Positions 44,055 through 52,800 of a stretch of 64,000 nt of DNA are shown here, in pieces. Below the pieces are notes generated by a model, which was not told where the DNA came from, ran no database searches, and saw nothing but the letters and a program-made list of their open reading frames with translations. The position numbers and the translations under genes are program-made. How positions within the stretch are numbered: the stretch's first letter is position 1; each line of letters starts with the position of its first letter. The DNA comes from Litoreibacter ponti (GTDB taxonomy: Bacteria; Pseudomonadota; Alphaproteobacteria; Rhodobacterales; Rhodobacteraceae), in assembly GCF_003054285.1 (NCBI RefSeq), contig NZ_QBKS01000001.1, positions 2,480,001-2,544,000 of the forward strand, given 5' to 3'.

Positions 44055-44119
44055 TCTCTGGGCCCTTTCGCGATTACCCCCGCGCAATAGGGGGTTCGGC
44101 GCAATTATTCAATGACGGC

Positions 44120-45166
44120 TCACGCCGGTGCGCCCAGATCCTTAATGTCTTTCAAAAGCGACAGCGCCGTGTTCAGCCCCAGGCCAGTGGCCGCGATCAT
44201 CTGCGGCAGCAGCATCCATTCAAGGGCCCACATCGCGCCGGAGCGTTCAAGCTCTGCCCGCAATGCGGTGTGCATCCCGGCGAGCTGTGTGGCGTTGAAG
44301 GTCGCGAGGGTGACCAGAAGCTCCGCCTTCACCGGATTCTTCTTATGCGCCATGGCAGAGGATGTGCCGCCGCCGGATAGGGAAATCTCGCGGCCCTGCA
44401 GCGCCATCATGGCGATGTCCTGACCCATCTTGCCCAGCGTGCCAGAGACAAGGGACAGCCAGCTCGCGTATTCCGCCAGCCCGTCGCGCATGCTGTGCCA
44501 CGCCTTGGGAGGCAGCGGCAGGTCTAGCGTCGCGGCAAGCGCCTGTGCCACGCCGTCGGGCAGATCGCGCAATCCGACAGGTCCGCCGATCTGCAGGCGG
44601 ATCAGTCGTGGGGTGAGTTCCGTTAAGCGGGTCTGATGGTCGTCGAACGGCATGCCCCAGGCGTCGATGCGGTCGCCCACAGTGATAGGCAGCGCATCCT
44701 GCATCCGGGTCACGCCCATCATAGTGTGGGTGCCGAATTGCGCGTGCAGCGCGCCAAGGGATTGACCGACCGCTTCGATGCGCTGGGACAAAAGGCTGTT
44801 CGCCTCCCGCAAAGCGAGCACAAGCGCGGTGTCCATCACGTCCTGTGACGTCAGGCCGGTGTGGATGGCGGCGTGCAATTCGGGGTCTGCGCGTTCTTTG
44901 ATCTGGCGGATCAGGTCCGGAATGATAATCCCATCGACCCCGCTGGCGCGATGCAGCGCGTCGGTGAAAATCTGCGCGCTCTCGATGGCGGTGGCGGCTC
45001 GGGTGGCGATATCAGGGTTTACGGCATCGGATTGACCGAGCGCCTTTGTATAGGCCACCTCGATCTCGATGTAACGCGACAGGGTCTTTTCTTCGGACAG
45101 AATATCGCGCAGTTCGGGGTCTCCGAAGAGGCCGCCCATCAGGCTTTGATCGAATATCGAAATCAC
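44120..45166 (-). CDS. pcaB: 3-carboxy-cis,cis-muconate cycloisomerase-like enzyme
   Basis: 348 residues, fumarase/aspartase superfamily. The signature loop GGGTSSAMAHKKNPV (near residue 255) and the early TGLTSQDVMDTAL match PcaB, which cyclises 3-carboxymuconate in the protocatechuate branch of the beta-ketoadipate pathway. No other pca gene is nearby. The start is likely GTG 45166; the frame runs on through the tRNA-Leu, which cannot be coding. Shorter than many PcaB (about 350-450), so a related lyase is possible. Confidence 0.78.
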   Translation of the reverse strand: MISIFDQSLMGGLFGDPELRDILSEEKTLSRYIEIEVAYTKALGQSDAVNPDIATRAATAIESAQIFTDALHRASGVDGIIIPDLIRQIKERADPELHAAIHTGLTSQDVMDTALVLALREANSLLSQRIEAVGQSLGALHAQFGTHTMMGVTRMQDALPITVGDRIDAWGMPFDDHQTRLTELTPRLIRLQIGGPVGLRDLPDGVAQALAATLDLPLPPKAWHSMRDGLAEYASWLSLVSGTLGKMGQDIAMMALQGREISLSGGGTSSAMAHKKNPVKAELLVTLATFNATQLAGMHTALRAELERSGAMWALEWMLLPQMIAATGLGLNTALSLLKDIKDLGAPA

Positions 45167-45204
45167 GTCGCTCGCCGTCCTGACTCTGCACAAGGAGGGG
45201 AGTT

Positions 45205-45290
45205 TGGTGCCCAGGAGAGGACTCGAACCTCCACGTCCATACGGACACCAGCACCTGAAGCTGGCGCGTCTACCATTCCGCCACCTGGGC
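45205..45290 (-). tRNA. tRNA-Leu (CAG)
   Basis: Minus-strand cloverleaf: acceptor GCCCAGG pairs with CCTGGGC, discriminator A, encoded CCA at 45205-45207; anticodon stem CCAGC/GCTGG with loop TTCAGGT gives anticodon CAG; TTCGAGT in the T loop; a long variable arm as in class II tRNAs. 86 bases with CCA. Followed 38 bases later by pcaB on the same strand. Confidence 0.96.
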
Positions 45291-45459
45291 ACAGGTGTTG
45301 GTGGGCGGTGATTAGTTTGCAGCATTCTCGCTGTCAACGGGATTCGCGCGGCTTGCGTAAAATTGCCTTGGATCGGCGCGGAAGGGCGGCGAAATGCGCC
45401 TTGCTTGGGGGGAAGGGCGTCAGTAAACCTTGGGCCAGCCAGCCTTGAAGGGAAGTTAC

Positions 45460-46449
45460 ATGTCCAAGCTCGTCACCATCTACGGCGGATCAGGTTTCGT
45501 GGGCCGCTACATCGCGCGCCGCATGGCCAAGGAAGGCTGGCGCGTGCGGGTCGCCGTGCGCCGCCCGAACGAGGCGATCTTCGTGAAGCCCTACGGCGTC
45601 GTGGGCCAGGTCGAGCCGGTGCTGTGCAACATCCGCGATGACGCCTCGGTGGCGGCGGTGATGCAGGGAGCAGATGCAGTGGTGAACTGCGTCGGCATCC
45701 TGGCACCGCAAGGCAAGAACAAGTTTGACGCCGTGCAGCACGAAGGGGCCGAGCGGGTCGCGCGGCTGGCGTCTGAGGCCGGGATCACGCGGATGGTGCA
45801 TATCTCTGCCATTGGCGCGGATGTCGAAAGCGAAAGCCAATATGCCAGCACCAAGGGCCTCGGCGAGGAAGGCGTGGTGGAGCATATGCCCAACGCCGTG
45901 ATCCTGCGCCCGTCCATCGTCTTCGGGCCGGAGGATGATTTCTTCAATCGCTTCGCCTCCATGTCGCGTTTTGGACCGATCCTGCCGGTGGTTGGCGCGG
46001 ACACGAAGTTCCAGCCAGTCTATGTCGACGACGTCGCGCGGGCCGCGGTCAAGGGCGTCACTGGCGAGGCCGCTGGTGGTATCTACGAGCTTGGCGGGCC
46101 CGATGTGGACACGTTCCGCGAGCTAATGCAGACCATGCTGGATATCGTCCGCCGGCGTCGGCTGATCGTGAACATTCCGTTCTTCATCGGACGGATCATG
46201 GGCACCTCTTTCGACGTGCTCAGCTTCATCAGTGGCGGGCTGATCAAGGGTCCTGTGACCCGCGATCAGGTGCGCAATCTGGCCGTGGACAATGTGGTGT
46301 CCGGCGAGACAAGAACCTTCGCTGATCTGGGTATCGAGCCGGTCGCGATGGAAGCGATCTTGCCGAGCTACTTGTGGCGCTTCCGGCCCTCTGGGCAGTA
46401 CGACGCCATCAAGGAATCCGCGAGCAATCTGCGCGCCGATCACGAATAG
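45460..46449 (+). CDS. NDUFA9-like NAD(P)-binding protein (complex I-associated)
   Basis: 329 residues, atypical short-chain dehydrogenase. Nucleotide loop YGGSGFVGRYIARR at residues 8-21 and ILRPSIVFGPEDDFFNRF, typical of the NDUFA9/complex I 39-kDa group found in alphaproteobacteria, mitochondria and thought to help complex I assembly or stability. Start ATG 45460 with GAAGGGAAG about ten bases upstream. The 3' end overlaps convergent uppP by 10 bases. Confidence 0.88.
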   Translation: MSKLVTIYGGSGFVGRYIARRMAKEGWRVRVAVRRPNEAIFVKPYGVVGQVEPVLCNIRDDASVAAVMQGADAVVNCVGILAPQGKNKFDAVQHEGAERVARLASEAGITRMVHISAIGADVESESQYASTKGLGEEGVVEHMPNAVILRPSIVFGPEDDFFNRFASMSRFGPILPVVGADTKFQPVYVDDVARAAVKGVTGEAAGGIYELGGPDVDTFRELMQTMLDIVRRRRLIVNIPFFIGRIMGTSFDVLSFISGGLIKGPVTRDQVRNLAVDNVVSGETRTFADLGIEPVAMEAILPSYLWRFRPSGQYDAIKESASNLRADHE

Positions 46450-47243
46450 GCGTAGACCAGTAGGACAATCCCGAGAATGACGCGGTAGATCACGTAAGGC
46501 GTGAAGCTGACGGATCTCAACAGGCGCATCATCAGCGTCAGCGCGAAGAGGGCCGAGATGAAGGCCAGCGTTGCGGCGAGGATGCTGTCGCGGGCGAGCT
46601 GCATATTGGCGTCGGCGATGACCTCGACCCCCAGCACAAGGCCGGAGACGATGATGGTCGGGATAGACATCAGCATTGCGAGCTTCGCCGCGTCCTCCCG
46701 CCCGTAGCCCAGATGGCGCGCGCCCGAGATCGTGGCGCCGGAGCGGGAGGTGCCGGGTATCAGCGCAATCGCCTGCCACAGACCCATGACGGCCGCGTCC
46801 TTTATGGACCAGCGTGCGGCGGTTTTCTCGACCGCGCCTTTCTGGTCCGTCCAGTAGAGCACGAGGCCAAAGATCAGCATCGTCCATCCAATCAGCGCGA
46901 CCGAGCGCAGCATGTCGCCCAGACCGGTCACCATCAGGATCAGACCGAAGGCCATCACGGGCACCGTCGCGATCCCGAGGCACATAGCCAGCCATGCCCC
47001 TTGCGTGTCCACCTTGCCCTTCATTAGCCGCGTTGTGCCGTGGGCTGCGACTTTCACGTCGCTCCAGAAATAAAGGATCACGGCGAACAGCGTGCCGACA
47101 TGCACGGCAACGTCGATCATCTGGCCCTGGTCCTGCATGCCGGTGAGACCCGGAAGCAAGATGAGATGGCCGGAGGAGGAGACAGGCAAAAACTCGGTCA
47201 GACCCTGGATCAACGCCACAAGGATCAGGTGGAACAGGGACAT
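46440..47243 (-). CDS. uppP: Undecaprenyl-diphosphatase
   Basis: 267 residues, about eight membrane segments. UppP (BacA) dephosphorylates undecaprenyl diphosphate, recycling the carrier for peptidoglycan and surface glycans, and gives bacitracin resistance. Active-site motifs QGLTEFLPVSSSGHLIL (residues 13-29) and the central PGTSRSGATI. Fits the glycan-rich surroundings. Confidence 0.95.
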   Translation of the reverse strand: MSLFHLILVALIQGLTEFLPVSSSGHLILLPGLTGMQDQGQMIDVAVHVGTLFAVILYFWSDVKVAAHGTTRLMKGKVDTQGAWLAMCLGIATVPVMAFGLILMVTGLGDMLRSVALIGWTMLIFGLVLYWTDQKGAVEKTAARWSIKDAAVMGLWQAIALIPGTSRSGATISGARHLGYGREDAAKLAMLMSIPTIIVSGLVLGVEVIADANMQLARDSILAATLAFISALFALTLMMRLLRSVSFTPYVIYRVILGIVLLVYAYS

Positions 47244-47298
47244 GAACTGCGGGCCTCGAATCGGTTTTCCTCAACCTAAAGGGCAGGATTTAAATGAG

Positions 47299-47403
47299 AA
47301 GTCACTATGTAGGTAACTCATACTGACCTAATAATTGCCGATAAGGGTCAGTTTTTCCTTTCCTATGCCAAGAAAATGAATAATAGGTCAGCACGAGTGA
47401 CTT
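47299..47403 (+). promoter_or_regulatory. Leader of gltD with competing inverted repeats
   Basis: Three nested or competing pairings. A: ACTGACC (47322-47328) with GGTCAGT (47346-47352), followed by five T (47352-47356), like an intrinsic terminator. B: CTGACCTAATA (47323-47333) with TAATAGGTCAG (47381-47391), 10 of 11 pairs, excludes A. Outer: AAGTCACT (47299-47306) with AGTGACTT (47396-47403), compatible with B. The gltD ribosome site (47443-47447) is outside. Suits an attenuator, or operator DNA with repeated TGACC/GGTCA halves. Confidence 0.5.
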
Positions 47404-47454
47404 TTATTCCCCATGGTCTCAAAATAAACAGGCGCTTCAATCAGGAGTATGGAT

Positions 47455-48888
47455 ATGGCCAAGCAACGCATGCTGCAATTCGTGAATGTGGACCGGGACA
47501 TGCCAGAGAAGCGTCCTCCTGATCTACGCGCCAAAGATTTCAACGAGATTTATGCAGAGTACGCAGAGGCCAAGGCCGAGGAGCAAGCCGGGCGCTGCAG
47601 CCAGTGTGGCGTGCCCTACTGCCAGTCCCATTGCCCGTTGCATAACAACATTCCTGACTGGCTTCGCCTGACCGCTGAAGGGCGTCTGAAAGAGGCCTAC
47701 GAGATCAGCCAGGCCACGAACACGTTTCCAGAGATTTGCGGCCGCATCTGCCCGCAGGACCGCCTATGCGAAGGCAACTGTGTTATCGAGCAGTCCGGCC
47801 ATGGTACGGTCACCATCGGATCGGTCGAGAAATATATCACGGACACCGCGTGGGAAAACGGTTGGGTGAAGCCCGCCGCACCTTCCCATGATCGCACGGA
47901 GAGCGTCGGCATCATCGGTGCGGGCCCGGGTGGTCTGGCCGCTGCAGATATGCTGCGCCGCCAAGGCGTGCAGGTCACTGTCTATGACCGCTATGATCGC
48001 GCGGGCGGGCTTCTGACCTACGGCATCCCCGGCTTCAAGCTGGAGAAGGACGTCGTGATGAAGCGCATCGACCAGCTGGAGCAGGGCGGCGTGACCTTCA
48101 AGATGAATTGCAACGTGGGCGAGGACGTCACTTTCGCTGAGCTGCAGAAGACCCATAACGCTATCCTGATCGCCACCGGTGTCTACAAATCCCGCGACCT
48201 GCCCGCGCCCGGCGTTGGCGCGAAGGGCATCGTGCGCGCGATTGATTTCCTGACCGCGAGCAATCGCAAGAGCTTTGGTGATGCGGTGGCGGAGTTCGAC
48301 AGCGGCGAGCTGAACGCCGAAGGCAAGCGTGTGGTCGTGATCGGTGGCGGCGACACCGCGATGGATTGCGTGCGTACCGCGATCCGGCAGGGGGCCAAGT
48401 CGGTCAAATGCCTGTATCGCCGCGACAAGGCTAACATGCCCGGCTCCCAGCGCGAAGTGGCAAATGCCGAAGAGGAAGGCGTCGAATTCGTATGGCTGTC
48501 TGCCCCAAAAGGCTTCACCGGCGACACGGTCGAGGGCGTGATGGTGCAGAAAATGCGCCTTGGCGCGCCGGATGCCTCTGGCCGCCAGAGCCCCGAGATC
48601 ATTGAGGGCGCGGACTATGTCGAAGACGCCGATCTGGTCATCAAGGCGCTGGGCTTCGAGCCCGAAGCGCTGCCGTCCTTGTGGGATGTGCCGGAGCTGG
48701 AAGTGACCCGCTGGGGCACGGTGAAGGCCGATTTCCGCACCCATGAGACATCTTTACCGGGCGTATACGCCTGCGGTGATATTCAACGTGGCGCAAGCCT
48801 GGTTGTTTGGGCTATCCGGGACGGACGCGAGGCGGCCGAAGCGATCCTGGACCAGCTGAACGCCGCGGCGCAGGTTGCTGCCGAGTGA
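47455..48888 (+). CDS. gltD: Glutamate synthase small subunit
   Basis: 477 residues. GltD takes electrons from NADPH and passes them by FAD and Fe-S clusters to GltB. Fe-S cysteines at 48, 51, 56, 60 and 95, 99, 105, 109 (CSQCGVPYCQSHC; CGRICPQDRLCEGNC). FAD motif IIGAGPGGLAAADMLRR, NADPH motif VVVIGGGDTAMDCVR. I chose ATG 47455 because AGGAG sits seven bases before it; the ATG at 47449 is too close. Upstream 205 bases carry the inverted-repeat leader. Confidence 0.95.
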   Translation: MAKQRMLQFVNVDRDMPEKRPPDLRAKDFNEIYAEYAEAKAEEQAGRCSQCGVPYCQSHCPLHNNIPDWLRLTAEGRLKEAYEISQATNTFPEICGRICPQDRLCEGNCVIEQSGHGTVTIGSVEKYITDTAWENGWVKPAAPSHDRTESVGIIGAGPGGLAAADMLRRQGVQVTVYDRYDRAGGLLTYGIPGFKLEKDVVMKRIDQLEQGGVTFKMNCNVGEDVTFAELQKTHNAILIATGVYKSRDLPAPGVGAKGIVRAIDFLTASNRKSFGDAVAEFDSGELNAEGKRVVVIGGGDTAMDCVRTAIRQGAKSVKCLYRRDKANMPGSQREVANAEEEGVEFVWLSAPKGFTGDTVEGVMVQKMRLGAPDASGRQSPEIIEGADYVEDADLVIKALGFEPEALPSLWDVPELEVTRWGTVKADFRTHETSLPGVYACGDIQRGASLVVWAIRDGREAAEAILDQLNAAAQVAAE

Positions 48889-48891
48889 GAT

Positions 48892-49686
48892 ATGACCAAC
48901 AAAACGCCCCGGCTGGAGTTCACGCTTCTGCACGATGTGGATCCCTTGAGGATCGAAGCGACGCCCGGGACGAGCGGCCGGCTTGTGGTCAGCTTCACTT
49001 CCGTGGGACGGGAGCGCGAGACGCGACCGCCAAAGGAATTTGTGAGCATGACGTCGCGCAAGGGGCTCAATCATGTGATCTGCGTAACGGACATGTCGCG
49101 CAGCTGGATGAACGCCAACGGGATGGCGGCCAAGATTGTCTCGGTGATCAGCGACTACGTGCTGGAACACCAGATCACGCAGATCATCGCGATTGGCAGC
49201 AGCATGGGCGCGTTCAATGCGCTGGTGATGGGCCGCAAGATGCCGTTCACCTCAATCATCGCCTTCGCGCCGCAATATTCGGTCCATCCCGAGGTCGTGC
49301 CGGACGAAAAGCGGTGGTGGTGGTTTCGCAGGCAGATCACGCAGTGGCCGCACAAGGCGCTGGACAAGCTTCCCAGCAATTGCTCGATCTACATGTTCCA
49401 CGGCGACACGCCCGACGAGCAGATGCATTGGCGTTTGATGCCAGAGGCCGAGAACGTGAAGCACTTCATATTCGCGGGTGGCGACCACAACTTCGTCCGC
49501 AACCTGAAAGCGTCGGACACACTGCGCAAGATGGTGTTTGCGGGGCTCAACGACCGGGTCGGTCGCATGAAGCAACTGGTCCGGCGCGCGGGCGGAATGA
49601 AGCGGTCGGAATACGAGGGTTTTTCCTCTGCCGAAGCCTATTTCCGAGAGCATCCCAAGCTGAAACGTCCTGCCAATCTGACCTGA
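48892..49686 (+). CDS. Alpha/beta-hydrolase-fold protein of unknown function
   Basis: 264 residues with no signal peptide. Nucleophile elbow GSSMGAFNAL near residue 102, a later MFHGDTPDEQMHW with a possible acid, and GGDHNFVRNL with the likely catalytic His near residue 200. I do not recognise a specific family. Three bases after gltD and followed by gltB, so probably in the same transcript. Substrate unknown; involvement in nitrogen metabolism is inference from position only. Confidence 0.75.
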   Translation: MTNKTPRLEFTLLHDVDPLRIEATPGTSGRLVVSFTSVGRERETRPPKEFVSMTSRKGLNHVICVTDMSRSWMNANGMAAKIVSVISDYVLEHQITQIIAIGSSMGAFNALVMGRKMPFTSIIAFAPQYSVHPEVVPDEKRWWWFRRQITQWPHKALDKLPSNCSIYMFHGDTPDEQMHWRLMPEAENVKHFIFAGGDHNFVRNLKASDTLRKMVFAGLNDRVGRMKQLVRRAGGMKRSEYEGFSSAEAYFREHPKLKRPANLT

Positions 49687-49694
49687 AATCGACG

Positions 49695-49738
49695 GTCGGA
49701 CTTACGTCGGCTTTCCGTCGGACTTTTGTCGGGCAACT
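49695..49738 (+). repeat. Four 11-bp phased GTCGG repeats upstream of gltB
   Basis: GTCGG recurs at 49695, 49706, 49717 and 49728, exactly 11 bases apart. The first three units share GTCGGACTT or GTCGGCTTT. The fourth begins a 7-bp hairpin, GTCGGGC (49728-49734) with GCCCGAC (49740-49746), no T-run. Immediately after the hydrolase stop and before gltB. Confidence 0.6.
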
Positions 49739-49759
49739 TGCCCGACCCCTCCAAATTCA

Positions 49760-49780
49760 TGGGTCAGCGATGATGACCCA
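49760..49780 (+). promoter_or_regulatory. GGGTCA/TGACCC inverted repeat upstream of gltB
   Basis: TGGGTCA (49760-49766) pairs perfectly with TGACCCA (49774-49780), spacer seven. Ends 36 bases before the gltB ATG. The core GGGTCAG also occurs before gltD at 47345-47351. Could be a regulator site or leader hairpin. Confidence 0.45.
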
Positions 49781-49816
49781 ATCAATGAACACTTCCCTAA
49801 CAAGGAGCCTTTCGAG

Positions 49817-52800
49817 ATGACCAAGTTTGACCAGGACTGGGTGGCCCACGAGGAAGAGAAGCGCCGCTACATGGACGAAAACTCGCTCTACCGCGAGGCG
49901 GACGAGCACGCCTCGTGCGGGGTGGGCCTTGTCGTGTCCATTGATGGCAAGAAATCCCGCAAGGTCGTCGAGAACGGCATCAATGCGCTGAAGGCCGTCT
50001 GGCACCGCGGCGCGGTCGACGCCGACGGCAAGACCGGCGATGGCGCAGGCATTCATGTGCAGATTCCGTTCAAGTTCTTCGGCGAACAGGTCGAGCGCAC
50101 CGGCCACACCCTGCGTGACGAATTGCTGGCCTTGGGTCAGGTGTTCCTGCCGCGCACGGATCACGGCGCGCAGGAGACCTGCCGCACGATCATCGAGAGC
50201 GAAGTGCTGCGGATGGGCTACTACATCTACGGCTGGCGGCACGTGCCGGTGAACATCGCGTGCCTTGGTGACAAGGCCAACGCGACGCGGCCCGAAATCG
50301 AGCAAATCCTGATCTCCAACTCCAAAGGCGTCGAGGAAGAAGAGTTCGAGCGCGATCTTTATGTGATCCGCCGCCGGGTGGAAAAAGCCGCCGCCGCCGC
50401 GCAAGTGCCGGGGCTCTACATCTGTTCGTTGTCCTGCCGGTCGATCATCTACAAGGGCATGATGCTGGCCGAGCAAGTGGCCGAGTTCTACCCCGACCTG
50501 ATGGACGAGCGGTTCGAGAGCGCGTTTGCGATCTACCACCAGCGCTATTCGACCAACACTTTCCCGCAGTGGTGGCTCGCGCAGCCGTTCCGCATGCTGG
50601 CCCATAACGGCGAGATCAACACGCTGAAGGGCAATCTGAACTGGATGAAGAGCCACGAGATCCGCATGGCCTCCGGCGCGTTCGAGGATCGGGCGGAAGA
50701 TATCAAGCCCATCGTACCGCAGGGCTCGTCGGATTCGGCGGCGCTGGATGCGGTGTTTGAAGTGCTGGTGCGCTCGGGCCGGTCGGCCCCGATGGCCAAG
50801 ACGCTGCTGGTGCCCGAGTCGTGGTCCAAGCAAGCGGTCGAGATGCCTAAAGCGTGGCAGGACATGTATTCCTACTGCAATTCTGTGATGGAGCCGTGGG
50901 ACGGCCCCGCCGCCCTGGCGATGACCGATGGGCGCTGGGTTGTGGCGGGTCTGGACCGCAACGGCCTGCGCCCAATGCGCTATGCGGTGACCGGCGACGG
51001 CCTTCTGATTGCAGGGTCCGAGACGGGCATGGTGCCGTTCGACGAGGCGACCGTGCGCGAGAAGGGCGCATTGGGGCCAGGGCAGATGATTGGCGTGCAC
51101 ATGGGCAAGGCCAAGCTGTTCCATGACACCGAGTTGAAGGACAAGATGTCCGCGGCGCTGCCGTTTGGCGATTGGGTCGGCAAGATCACCGATCTGGATG
51201 AGATCACGCTGGACGTGGAGGAGACCGCTATCTTCTCCGGCTCGGAGCTGCGCACGCGCCAGATCGCGGCGGGCTATTCTATTGAGGAGCTGGAACAAAT
51301 CCTCGCGCCGATGGCCGACGATGGCAAGGAGGCGCTTGCGTCCATGGGCGACGACACCCCTAGCGCGGTGCTGTCGAAGAAGTACCGCCCGCTGTCGCAT
51401 TTCTTCCGCCAGAACTTCAGCCAGGTGACGAACCCGCCAATCGACAGCTTGCGCGAATTCCGCGTGATGAGCCTGAAGACCCGGTTCGGCAACCTCAAGA
51501 ACGTGCTGGACGAGGATTCATCCCAGACCGAGATTTTGGTGCTGAACAGCCCGTTCGTCGGCAATGCGCAGTTCGACAAGCTTTGCGACCAGTTCAACGC
51601 GGACATGGTGACGCTTGATTGCACGTTTGACGCCAATGAGGGCCAAGGCGCGCTGCGGAGCGCGTTGGACAAGCTGCGTAACGAGGCAGAAGATGCGGTG
51701 CGTTCTGGCGCGGGCCACATTATTCTGACCGATCAGGACCAGAATGCGGATCGCATCGGTATGCCGATGATCCTGGCGACGAGCGCTGTTCATTCGTGGC
51801 TGACGCGCAAGGGCTTGCGGACCTTCTGCTCGCTCAACGTGCGCTCGGCCGAGTGTATCGACCCGCATTACTTTGCGGTTCTGATCGGCTGCGGTGCGAC
51901 CACCGTGAACGCCTATCTGGCCGAGGACTCGCTGGCCGACCGCATCGAGCGCGGGCTGCTGGACATGTCCCTGACCGAAGCGGTGGCGAGCTACCGCAAT
52001 GCGATTGATCAAGGTCTTTTGAAGATCATGGCGAAGATGGGGATCTCGGTGATTTCGTCCTATCGCGGGGGCCTGAATTTCGAGGCCGTCGGTCTGAGCC
52101 GCGCGATGGTGGCGGAGTATTTCCCGGGTATGCAGTCGCGTATCTCTGGTATTGGTGTCTCTGGCATCCAGACCAAGGTGGCGGAAGTTCATGCCTCTGC
52201 TTGGCGCAACGGCACGGATGTGCTGCCCATTGGCGGTTTCTACAAGGCGCGTCGGTCGGGCGAGAAACACGCCTGGGAAGCGCAGACAATGCATATGCTG
52301 CAGGCTGCGTGCACGCGGGCGAGCTATGACATGTGGAAGCAGTATAGCCAGACGATGAAGGCTAATCCGCCCATTCACTTGCGCGATTTGCTGGATATCA
52401 AGCCACTGGGCGAGCCGATTTCGGTGGATGAGGTGGAGTCGATCACGTCCATTCGCAAGCGCTTCGTGACGCCGGGCATGTCGCTGGGGGCGCTATCGCC
52501 CGAAGCGCACAAGACGCTAAACGTGGCGATGAACCGGATCGGCGCGAAGTCGGACTCGGGCGAGGGTGGCGAGGACCCGGCGCATTTCGTGCCGGAGCCC
52601 AATGGCGACAACCCTTCGGCGAAGATCAAGCAGGTGGCGTCGGGCCGCTTTGGTGTAACCGCCGAGTACCTGAATCACTGCGAAGAGCTGGAGATCAAGG
52701 TCGCCCAGGGTGCCAAGCCCGGCGAGGGTGGGCAGCTGCCCGGCATGAAAGTTACCGATCTGATTGCGCGGCTGCGGCACTCGACGAAGGGCGTGACGCT

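Noticed and set aside
45167..45337. N-terminal extension of pcaB
   Set aside because: It would translate through tRNA-Leu; no family similarity.
46123..47274. 383-codon minus-strand open frame over uppP
   Set aside because: Arg/Asp/His-rich alternative frame; uppP has all motifs in the other frame.
49757..51400. 547-codon minus-strand open frame opposite gltB
   Set aside because: Same shadow effect; no ribosome site or family resemblance.
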